From Caldisericota bacterium (lineage in GTDB: Bacteria; Caldisericota; Caldisericia; Cryosericales; Cryosericaceae), in contig JAPLGH010000142.1 of assembly GCA_026390285.1 (NCBI GenBank), positions 1 through 11,894 on the forward strand: a stretch of 11,894 nucleotides of DNA. The letters run 5' to 3'. Position numbers and translations under genes: made by a program. Positions 6,722 to 11,894 of the stretch are shown one piece after another. The notes beneath the pieces were generated by a model. The model saw only the letters and a list, made by a program, of their open reading frames with translations. It was not told the DNA's origin and ran no database searches. Numbering within the stretch: the stretch's first letter is position 1; each line of letters begins with the position of its first letter.

Positions 6722-6748
6722 AGGACTCCTCCCTTCCTCTGACTTAGC

Positions 6749-6776
6749 ATGCTATTTGATTTTGCTCCAATTTCAA
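6749..6776 (-). promoter_or_regulatory. Promoter of the DUF4388-roadblock-GTPase operon
   Basis: On the minus strand TTGAAA (complement of 6771-6776) and TAGCAT (complement of 6749-6754) are 16 bp apart, with 5/6 and 4/6 matches to the sigma70 consensus. The site lies 27 bp upstream of the DUF4388 start. It overlaps the promoter of the divergent aminopeptidase gene almost completely. Confidence 0.5.
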
Positions 6777-6784
6777 GGTATGCT
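6756..6784 (+). promoter_or_regulatory. Promoter of the M18 aminopeptidase gene
   Basis: On the plus strand TTGATT (6756-6761) and TATGCT (6779-6784) are 17 bp apart. Transcription would start near 6791, giving a leader of about 20 nt that carries a strong GGAGGTG ribosome-binding site (6802-6808). The element shares most of its bases with the minus-strand promoter. Confidence 0.5.
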
Positions 6785-6812
6785 GACTTTCTCACACACT
6801 CGGAGGTGAACA

Positions 6813-8204
6813 ATGATGAAGTCCAAGGAAATCGGGTTGAACAAGACATCTGCCTGGAGCAGCATCGATCGCCAGGCGGCGGACAAGCTGGCGGCGGAGT
6901 ATGTGTCGGTCATCAAGGATGCCAAGACGGAACGCGAGTTCGTCGAGGCAGCCACGGTCATTGCACAAGCCAGCGGTTTCAGGACTGCCGACGCTCTCTC
7001 TTCCAAAGCACTGCCCAAGGGTGGAAAACTGCTGTTCATCAATCGTGGCAAGAACGCCGTGATTGTGAGGCTGGGCAAGCTTCCTTTCAGTGAGGGTGTC
7101 AACATGGTAGCCGCACATGTCGACGCTCCGCGCATTGACGTGAAACAGAATCCGCTTTTCGAGAGCACTGGGCTAGGCCTCTTCCAGACTCACTACTACG
7201 GTGGAATCAAGAAGTACCAGTGGGTGACCATCCCCCTTGCCTTGCATGGCGTGATCTATGACAAGGCCGGGAAGAAGCTTCAGCTGCGCATCGGCGAGGA
7301 AGATGGGGACCCCGTGTTCAATATTTCCGACATCCTTCCGCATCTGGGGCAGGCCCAGGGAGAAAAGAAACTGAGCGAAGGCGTTTCGGGTGAAGCACTC
7401 GACGCCATCGTCGGCCACGTGCCCATTGATGACAAGGACGACAAGACGCCTGTTCGCACAAATGTCCTGAAGATGCTTGCAGAGCAGTTCAACGTCGATG
7501 AGCGAGCCTTTGCCTCTTCCGAATTGGAGCTTGTGCCAGCAATGAGACCGCGGGAAGTCGGGTTTGACCGCGGACTCATTCTTGCCTACGGACACGACGA
7601 CAGGATCTGCGGCTACACCGCCCTGCGCGGCCTGGTTGACCAGAAGAAGGAACCTGAGCGTACACAGATCGTGTTCCTCGCTGACAAGGAAGAGACTGGC
7701 AGTGATGGCGACACCGGCATGCAGAGCGAGTTCATCGAATTGGTCATCGAGCGGCTTATCCTGGAAACTGGAGAGAAAACCACGGCCAGACAGGTTTTCT
7801 GGAAGTCCATTGCGCTCAGCGCTGACGTCGGTGCCGGCATGGACCCCAACTACCTGGATGTGTTCGAACCGACGAACGCTGCCACGGTCGGCAACGGCAT
7901 TGTGATCACGAAGTTCACCGGCTCTCGAGGCAAATCCTCAGCCAACGATGCATCTGCGGAAACTCTCCACAAGGTACTTGGGTTGCTGGACGAGGCGAAG
8001 GTCCCATGGCAGGTGGCTGAGATGGGCAAGGTAGATGTCGGCGGCGGCGGGACTGTGGCAAAGTTCTTGTCGAAGCGCGGTATCGAAACACTTGACGCCG
8101 GTCCTGCGCTTCTATCGATGCATGCCCCGCAAGAACTCGCAAGCAAGGCTGATCTCTATGCCTGCTACTTGGCCTACAAGACGTTCCTGGAGAAGGCGCG
8201 CTAG
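6813..8204 (+). CDS. M18-family aminopeptidase
   Basis: This is a cytoplasmic metallo-aminopeptidase of family M18, expected to bind two metal ions and release N-terminal residues from peptides. The 463-residue length fits the bacterial M18 group. Likely metal or catalytic residues are His102 and Asp104 in AAHVDAPRID, Asp262/Asp263 in GHDDRICGYTALRGL, Glu293/Glu294 in DKEETGSDGDTGMQ, Asp338 in SADVGAGMDPN and His437 in SMHAPQELASK. Two ATG codons (6813 and 6816) follow GGAGGTG (6802-6808). Both are possible, and the second has the more usual spacing. The gene is a single transcription unit, divergent from the GTPase operon and separated from rpsF by 140 bp. I see no clear intrinsic terminator after it. 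Confidence 0.93.
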   Translation: MMKSKEIGLNKTSAWSSIDRQAADKLAAEYVSVIKDAKTEREFVEAATVIAQASGFRTADALSSKALPKGGKLLFINRGKNAVIVRLGKLPFSEGVNMVAAHVDAPRIDVKQNPLFESTGLGLFQTHYYGGIKKYQWVTIPLALHGVIYDKAGKKLQLRIGEEDGDPVFNISDILPHLGQAQGEKKLSEGVSGEALDAIVGHVPIDDKDDKTPVRTNVLKMLAEQFNVDERAFASSELELVPAMRPREVGFDRGLILAYGHDDRICGYTALRGLVDQKKEPERTQIVFLADKEETGSDGDTGMQSEFIELVIERLILETGEKTTARQVFWKSIALSADVGAGMDPNYLDVFEPTNAATVGNGIVITKFTGSRGKSSANDASAETLHKVLGLLDEAKVPWQVAEMGKVDVGGGGTVAKFLSKRGIETLDAGPALLSMHAPQELASKADLYACYLAYKTFLEKAR

Positions 8205-8258
8205 CTGATCTCATGTCGGAACCAGGCAGCCGGGTACTCCCGTGAAGGGTCCCTCCGG

Positions 8259-8286
8259 TTGCATCGCTTCAGCTCCTGCATATACT
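8259..8286 (+). promoter_or_regulatory. Promoter of the rpsF-ssb-rpsR-rplI-dnaB operon
   Basis: TTGCAT (8259-8264) and TATACT (8281-8286) are 16 bp apart, nearly the same as the infC promoter (TTGCTT, 16 bp, TATACT). Transcription would begin near 8293, giving a leader of about 52 nt before rpsF. Confidence 0.62.
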
Positions 8287-8299
8287 GTGGTCGCTCTCT

Positions 8300-8318
8300 G
8301 CCGTCGGGAAGACGGCCG
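8300..8318 (+). promoter_or_regulatory. Hairpin in the rpsF leader, possible S6:S18 site
   Basis: GCCGTC (8300-8305) pairs with GACGGC (8311-8316) around the loop GGGAA, and a CCG runs from the end of the stem (8316-8318). No T-run follows, so it is not a terminator. Leaders of rpsF operons in many bacteria carry an S6:S18-binding motif with a conserved CCG. This hairpin is in the right place, but I cannot see the full outer stem of that motif, so the assignment is tentative. Confidence 0.4.
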
Positions 8319-8344
8319 AAATCTAAGTCCAAAGGGAGGAACTT

Positions 8345-8740
8345 TTGAGAGAGTTTGAATTGATGGTTATTGTGGACGGGACAATGCCAGAGGAAGAAGC
8401 CACGGCTGTCGCCACGACCGTTCAGTCCTTCATCTCATCAAGGGGCACGATTCTGAAGGCGGACCCATGGGGCCGTCGTCGTATGGCATATCCAATCAAC
8501 AAGAAGCAGGATGGCTACTACTGGGTGATCGCATTTGAATGCGAGCCTGGCGAGGTTGATGCTCTGAAGCAGCAACTGAGAGTAAACGAAAACGTCATTC
8601 GGTGGATGGTTACGCGGCCCGAGCACAAGAAGACTGTCGTTCCAGTCGAGACAGTCGTCGCTCAGGAGGCTACCCCTGCACCAGCACCTGAATCTGTACC
8701 AGCACCTGAACCTTCGACTCCGTCTGAGGCACAAGAATGA
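8345..8740 (+). CDS. rpsF: 30S ribosomal protein S6, TTG start
   Basis: S6 binds the central domain of 16S rRNA together with S18. The 131-residue protein has the family core at about 1-100: MREFELMVIVDG, the segment GRRRMAYPINKKQDGYYW, and VNENVIRWMVTR. It ends in a tail of about 30 residues rich in Ala, Pro and Glu. The start is TTG, placed 4 nt after GGGAGGA (8334-8340). The next ATG in frame (8363) would remove the first beta-strand residues, so TTG is preferred. Two copies of a 13-bp repeat (8680-8692 and 8698-8710) encode the PAPE units of the tail. The stop overlaps the ssb start in ATGA. Confidence 0.94.
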   Translation: MREFELMVIVDGTMPEEEATAVATTVQSFISSRGTILKADPWGRRRMAYPINKKQDGYYWVIAFECEPGEVDALKQQLRVNENVIRWMVTRPEHKKTVVPVETVVAQEATPAPAPESVPAPEPSTPSEAQE

Positions 8741-9210
8741 ACGACCTTAACCAGGTTGTCCTCACAGGCAGGATTACCAGGGATCCGGACATCCGATACA
8801 CGCCGTCCGGCAAGAAGACGGCCCGTGTTTCAATTGCTGTGAACCGCAGCTGGAACGCGTCCAAGGATCCGTCTGTCCGAGACTGGAAGGAAGAGACTTT
8901 TTTCGTGGACATCAGCGCATGGACCTACGTCGCCGACAAGATTGAGAAGTCGGCCGAGAAGGGTCTGCGTGTGCTCGTGACAGGACGCCTGTCCATTCGA
9001 GACTATACGGCTAATGACGGAACCAAGAAGCGGGCGACTGAGATCGTGGCTACGACGTTCGAGGTCATTGGTGTTCCGCAGAACCGTCAAAGTGCCGGTG
9101 AACCCGGCGAAGCACCCGGCGAAGACGACCTTCTCAAGGACTTCGAAGTCCCCGAAGGATCGTTGCAGCAGGGCTCCGGATCTGAAGACCACGACGTGCC
9201 ATTCAACTAA
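8737..9210 (+). CDS. ssb: Single-stranded DNA-binding protein
   Basis: SSB coats single-stranded DNA during replication and repair and recruits partners through its C-terminal acidic tip. The 157-residue protein has an OB-fold at about residues 1-112, with MNDLNQVVLTGRITRDPDIRYTPSGKK, WKEETFFVDISAW (first segment spans residues 1-27), LVTGRLSIRDYT and TEIVATTFEVIG. A flexible Gly/Pro/Glu-rich linker follows. The tip reads EDHDVPFN, so an Asn follows the Phe that is normally the last residue (DDIPF-type ends). The ATG overlaps the rpsF stop by 4 bp, with GAGG 8 nt upstream. The position between rpsF and rpsR is the conserved arrangement. Confidence 0.95.
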   Translation: MNDLNQVVLTGRITRDPDIRYTPSGKKTARVSIAVNRSWNASKDPSVRDWKEETFFVDISAWTYVADKIEKSAEKGLRVLVTGRLSIRDYTANDGTKKRATEIVATTFEVIGVPQNRQSAGEPGEAPGEDDLLKDFEVPEGSLQQGSGSEDHDVPFN

Positions 9211-9229
9211 GACGAAGGAGTAAACCACT

Positions 9230-9499
9230 ATGCCAAACGCACCATTCAAGAAACCAAGCAAGACCGGAAAGAAGAAATCGTTCTACTTCCGCGCACGCAA
9301 GAAATTCTGTCCATTCTGTGCTGACAAGACCGACGATATCGACTACAAGGATGCCTCGCGGCTGCGCCGTTTCGTAAGTGACAAGGGCAAGATCCTTCCT
9401 CGTCGCGCGACAGGAGTGTGTGCAAAGCACCAGCGTGCCCTGGCGGGTGCAGTAAAGAGAGCCCGCGTCATGGCTCTCCTGCCGTTCGTGAATCGGTAG
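9230..9499 (+). CDS. rpsR: 30S ribosomal protein S18
   Basis: S18 pairs with S6 on the platform of the small subunit. The 89-residue product carries the family segment DIDYKDASRLRRFVSDKGKILPRR (residues 36-59) and ends ALLPFVNR. It keeps a likely zinc site: Cys27 and Cys30 in FCPFC with Cys64 and His67 in GVCAKH. Many S18 proteins have lost this site, so this is a zinc-type paralog form. The N-terminus is longer and Lys-rich. AAGGAG (9215-9220) lies 9 nt before the ATG. ssb is 19 bp upstream and rplI 12 bp downstream. Confidence 0.96.
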   Translation: MPNAPFKKPSKTGKKKSFYFRARKKFCPFCADKTDDIDYKDASRLRRFVSDKGKILPRRATGVCAKHQRALAGAVKRARVMALLPFVNR

Positions 9500-9511
9500 T
9501 TCACATCGACG

Positions 9512-9967
9512 ATGGACAAGAAGGTGATTCTGCTTGCCGACGTCAAGGGCGTAGGCCACAAGAATGACGTGGTCAGCGTTTCCGTTGGCTATGCCGCCAA
9601 CTACCTCCTTCCTCAGCGTCTGGCTATCGATGCAACGTCCGAGAAAGTGGCCGCCCTCAGCAAACAGAAGACGGCGGTGTCTCAGGAAAAGGATGTTGCG
9701 TTTGCCCGGGCCCAGGACTTGGCGGCGAAACTCACAGGTCAGTCGATTACCGTTCATGCCAAGGCGACGCCCCAGGGGAGACTTTATGGCGCCATCACTC
9801 CAGACGAAATTGCCGAAGCCATAGGCAGCCAACTCGGTGTTGCTGTCGAAAAGAGAATTGTGAGCACCGACGAGCCCATGAAGGCCCTTGGTGTGTATGC
9901 GATTGCCTTGAAGTTGAATCCTCGAGTTACTGCCTTGGTCTCCGTCACCGTTGCGGAAGCTGTCTGA
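9512..9967 (+). CDS. rplI: 50S ribosomal protein L9
   Basis: L9 is an elongated protein of the large subunit that binds domain V of 23S rRNA through its N-domain. The 151-residue protein shows the two-domain form. The N-terminal domain has VILLADVKGVGHKNDVV and GYAANYLLPQRLA. A helical linker covers about residues 45-75. The C-terminal domain includes GRLYGAITPDEIAEAI and ends in TALVSVTVAEAV. The ATG follows rpsR by 12 bp without a purine-rich ribosome-binding site, so initiation may depend on coupling. dnaB starts 2 bp after its stop. Confidence 0.95.
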   Translation: MDKKVILLADVKGVGHKNDVVSVSVGYAANYLLPQRLAIDATSEKVAALSKQKTAVSQEKDVAFARAQDLAAKLTGQSITVHAKATPQGRLYGAITPDEIAEAIGSQLGVAVEKRIVSTDEPMKALGVYAIALKLNPRVTALVSVTVAEAV

Positions 9968-9969
9968 GG

Positions 9970-11373
9970 ATGGCTGACCGTAGTGATGCCCAGATAGGCG
10001 AAGCCCGTCCACGAGTCGGGAACGAGGAAGCGGCTTCCAATCCAGGAAACGTCGTTCCACCGTACGATATGGGAGCCGAGCAGTCTCTGCTCGGCTCCTT
10101 CATCGTCTCAAATACCACGGTCGATGAGGTCATGGACTATCTCAAGCCAGATGACTTCTATTTCGACGAGCATGTCACGATCTGTGAGTCGATTTTCCGC
10201 CTCCGAACATCCAACAAGCCTGTCGACATCGTCGTCCTCAGCAACGATATCAAGAGCCACGGGGACCTCGATCGCATCGGTGGCGTCGCGTACCTGGCCA
10301 AACTCGCCGAGCTTGTTCCAACAACCGAGAACGTCAAGTACTACGCCGAGATCATCAAGGAATCGTCGGTGAAGCGCAGTATCATCCGCGCAGGCCGGGA
10401 CATCTACGAGCTCGGGTTTTCTCCCGGCGTTACAGCGATGCAGCTCATTGACAGGACCGAGAAGCTCATCTACGAGGCGTCTCAGGGTATGGTGCGTGGT
10501 GACTTCCACTCGCTGGAAAGCATCCTCCCTAAGACGTTGCAACTGCTTGAGGATCGGTATGACCACAGGGGTTCCATTCGTGGGGTTGCCACTGGAATCA
10601 AGAATCTCGATCTTCAGATTGGCGGCTTTCAGCCCCAGGAACTGGTTGTTCTGGCTGCGCGCCCAAGCGTGGGCAAGACGTCACTTGCGCTGAACATTGC
10701 AGCGTATAACGCCGTCCGACTGAAGAAGCCAGTCGGGATCTTCAGTCTGGAGATGTCCAGAGAGCAGTTGGCCGAACGCGTCATATCGTCGGAAGCAATG
10801 ATTGAGGCCGATAAGCTTCGGTCAGGATATCTGTCGCAGGAGGACTGGCAGGCGCTGACACAGGTCAGCAACAGACTGTCAGAAGCACCCCTGTATATTG
10901 ACGACACGGCAGGGCTGACAGCTCTCGAGATACGCGCGAAGGCAAAGCGCCTTGCGGTCACGGCCAAGGTGGAGCTCCTTATTGTCGACTACCTACAGCT
11001 TGCTGCCTCCGGTGAGAAAGTTGAGAGCCGCGTCCTTGAAGTGGCCCAGATCACTCGCATGCTCAAGAACCTGGCCCGCGAACTCAATGTTCCGGTCATC
11101 GTTGTTTCTCAGCTGTCACGGGATATCGAGAAGAGAGACCGCAAGAAGCCTCAGCTGTCCGACCTTCGCGAGAGCGGAGCAATCGAGCAGGATGCAGACA
11201 TTGTGATCTTCCTGTATACCGACGAAGCTGTGGACAGTGCTGAGATGAATACCCGGACTCCCACGAATGCTCTGGTAGCCAAGCACCGCAACGGCAAGCA
11301 GGGCAATGTGAAGCTGATGTTCGACAAGAGATATACTCGCTTCGAGTCTCTTGACACAACTGCAGAAGACTGA
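9970..11373 (+). CDS. dnaB: Replicative DNA helicase DnaB
   Basis: DnaB is the hexameric 5'-to-3' helicase of the replication fork. The 467-residue length is normal and no intein is present. The N-terminal helical domain starts near PPYDMGAEQSLLGSF (30-44). The RecA-like domain has Walker A ARPSVGKTS (230-238), the catalytic Glu261 in SLEMS, Walker B LLIVDYLQL (337-345), Gln381 in VVSQLSR and the arginine-finger segment KHRNGKQG (438-445). The ATG lies 2 bp after rplI with only a weak upstream GGAAG. Other starts are not better supported. It is the last gene of the operon, and I see no T-run terminator before the tRNA promoter. Confidence 0.97.
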   Translation: MADRSDAQIGEARPRVGNEEAASNPGNVVPPYDMGAEQSLLGSFIVSNTTVDEVMDYLKPDDFYFDEHVTICESIFRLRTSNKPVDIVVLSNDIKSHGDLDRIGGVAYLAKLAELVPTTENVKYYAEIIKESSVKRSIIRAGRDIYELGFSPGVTAMQLIDRTEKLIYEASQGMVRGDFHSLESILPKTLQLLEDRYDHRGSIRGVATGIKNLDLQIGGFQPQELVVLAARPSVGKTSLALNIAAYNAVRLKKPVGIFSLEMSREQLAERVISSEAMIEADKLRSGYLSQEDWQALTQVSNRLSEAPLYIDDTAGLTALEIRAKAKRLAVTAKVELLIVDYLQLAASGEKVESRVLEVAQITRMLKNLARELNVPVIVVSQLSRDIEKRDRKKPQLSDLRESGAIEQDADIVIFLYTDEAVDSAEMNTRTPTNALVAKHRNGKQGNVKLMFDKRYTRFESLDTTAED

Positions 11374-11398
11374 GCGACCGGAGCGACCGTCGCAAGTA

Positions 11399-11426
11399 TT
11401 GACGAGGAGCCGGTTCTCAGTAGAAT
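11399..11426 (+). promoter_or_regulatory. Promoter of the tRNA-Lys-Glu-Val cluster
   Basis: TTGACG (11399-11404) and TAGAAT (11421-11426) are 16 bp apart, with 5/6 matches each to the consensus. Transcription would start near 11433, about 6 nt before the mature 5' end of tRNA-Lys. Confidence 0.7.
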
Positions 11427-11438
11427 GAACAGGTGCGC

Positions 11439-11514
11439 GGGCCGTTAGCTCAGTTGGCAGAGCATCTGCCTTTTAAGCAGAGGGTCACAGGTCCGAGTCC
11501 TGTACGGCTCACCA
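11439..11514 (+). tRNA. tRNA-Lys (anticodon TTT)
   Basis: The cloverleaf is complete. The acceptor GGGCCGT pairs with ACGGCTC (one G-U), the D-stem is GCTC/GAGC and the anticodon stem is TCTGC/GCAGA with loop CTTTTAA (anticodon at 11472-11474). The T-stem is ACAGG/CCTGT. CCA is encoded (11512-11514). The T-loop reads TCCGAGT, so position 55 (11493) is C instead of the near-universal T. Confidence 0.96.
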
Positions 11515-11516
11515 AA

Positions 11517-11591
11517 GCCCTCGTAGTCTAATGGTCAGGACACGGTCCTTTCAAGGCTGCGATAGGAGTCCGATTCTCCTCGAGGGCACCA
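11517..11591 (+). tRNA. tRNA-Glu (anticodon TTC)
   Basis: The acceptor GCCCTCG pairs perfectly with CGAGGGC. The anticodon stem CGGTC/GGCTG contains two G-U pairs around loop CTTTCAA (anticodon 11550-11552). The T-stem is AGGAG/CTCCT and CCA is encoded. The T-loop TCCGATT again has C at position 55 (11570). The gene follows tRNA-Lys by 2 bp. Confidence 0.95.
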
Positions 11592-11596
11592 GGTAT

Positions 11597-11671
11597 GGGC
11601 GGATGGCTCAGCGGTAGAGCACCTCCCTCACACGGAGGGGGTCGCAGGTTCGAACCCTGTTCCGCCCACCA
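11597..11671 (+). tRNA. tRNA-Val (anticodon CAC)
   Basis: The acceptor GGGCGGA pairs with TCCGCCC. The anticodon stem CCTCC/GGAGG closes loop CTCACAC with anticodon CAC (11629-11631), which reads GTG. The T-loop TTCGAAC is canonical. CCA is encoded (11669-11671). A tRNA-Val with TAC would be expected elsewhere in the genome. Confidence 0.95.
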
Positions 11672-11737
11672 CGTTTCTCGCATCGCATATGGAGACAGCC
11701 TTGCGCGCCCAGTGAGACTGTGACGCGGGATGCTCAC

Positions 11738-11764
11738 TTGACTTTTTGTAGAACAACCTATACT
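11738..11764 (+). promoter_or_regulatory. Promoter of the tRNA-Asp-Gly cluster
   Basis: TTGACT (11738-11743) and TATACT (11759-11764) are strong matches but only 15 bp apart. Transcription would start near 11771, just before tRNA-Asp. The 104-bp gap after tRNA-Val thus separates two tRNA transcription units. Confidence 0.6.
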
Positions 11765-11775
11765 AAGTGTCGTAC

Positions 11776-11853
11776 GGGGTCGTGGTGTAGCTGGTCCAAC
11801 ACGCTGGCCTGTCACGCCGGAGACCACGGGTTCAAATCCCGTCGATCCCGCCA
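11776..11853 (+). tRNA. tRNA-Asp (anticodon GTC)
   Basis: The acceptor GGGGTCG pairs with CGATCCC (one G-U) and the discriminator is G. The anticodon stem CTGGC/GCCGG closes loop CTGTCAC with anticodon GTC. The T-arm is ACGGG/CCCGT with the canonical loop TTCAAAT. CCA is encoded (11851-11853). Confidence 0.96.
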
Positions 11854-11855
11854 GA

Positions 11856-11894
11856 GCGGGAGTAGCTCAGGGGTAGAGCTCTGCCTTGCCAAGG
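11856..11894 (+). tRNA. tRNA-Gly (anticodon GCC), 3' truncated by window end
   Basis: The visible part has the acceptor 5' strand GCGGGAG, the D-stem GCTC/GAGC, and the anticodon 5' stem CTGCC followed by loop TTGCCAA with anticodon GCC. The window ends two bases into the 3' anticodon stem. The gene follows tRNA-Asp by 2 bp. Confidence 0.9.

Noticed and set aside
8230..8258. Possible terminator hairpin after the aminopeptidase gene
   Set aside because: Only 4 outer and 3 inner base pairs form, with a large internal loop and no T-run.
9203..10060. A 285-codon minus-strand frame across rpsR, rplI and the start of dnaB
   Set aside because: It crosses three well-supported genes and has no start-site support.
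11372..11393. Tandem GAGCGACCG repeat with a short GCGAC/GTCGC inverted repeat after dnaB
   Set aside because: It is two copies of 9 bp only, with no T-run; probably chance or a very weak structure.
11711..11747. AGTGAG/CTCACT inverted repeat followed by a T-rich stretch, a possible terminator after tRNA-Val
   Set aside because: The stem is 6 bp with a 16-nt loop, and the T-run belongs to the tRNA-Asp promoter spacer; too weak to call.
11528..11827. Minus-strand open frame across the tRNA cluster
   Set aside because: It runs antisense through three tRNA genes; frames of this kind are a common annotation artefact.

Overview
This window is chromosomal DNA of a bacterium, dense in housekeeping genes and of fairly high GC (mid-50s to about 60 percent by eye). 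It holds two ribosomal-protein operons in their common bacterial order, a cluster of tRNA genes with encoded CCA ends, and an inserted cell-polarity-type signalling operon. I see no insertion sequence, prophage, CRISPR array or other sign of recent transfer. I cannot assign a phylum from sequence alone. The MglA-type GTPase, roadblock and DUF4388 trio, the attenuator in front of infC and the folate-dependent TrmFO are each found in several bacterial lineages.

Layout. Positions 1-322 hold the 3' end of thrS. A promoter directly after its stop drives a structured leader (about 357-497) that ends in an intrinsic terminator, followed by infC, rpmI and rplT. dprA, trmFO and a COG1313-type radical SAM gene continue on the same strand with almost no gaps or with overlaps. 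Positions 6721 down to 5108 carry a minus-strand operon: a DUF4388 protein, an MglB-like roadblock protein and an MglA-like small GTPase. Its promoter region overlaps that of a divergent M18 aminopeptidase gene (6813-8204). From 8259 a promoter and short leader drive rpsF, ssb, rpsR, rplI and dnaB. From 11399 a promoter drives tRNA-Lys, tRNA-Glu and tRNA-Val; a second promoter drives tRNA-Asp and a tRNA-Gly that runs off the window.

How the genes work together. The first operon makes initiation factor IF3 and ribosomal proteins L35 and L20. Two self-control devices are visible: a terminator whose loop can be captured by a complementary leader segment (probably L20 feedback), and an ATC start codon on infC (IF3 feedback). 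The second operon couples ribosomal proteins S6, S18 and L9 to the replication proteins SSB and DnaB. The GTPase and roadblock genes look like a GTPase plus its activator, with DUF4388 as a likely input or scaffold partner.

I found no wholly new system. The points most worth a second look are the infC leader switch, the MglA/MglB/DUF4388 operon with its overlapping divergent promoters, two adjacent tRNAs with C in place of the near-universal T at position 55, and an SSB whose acidic tip ends in an extra Asn.
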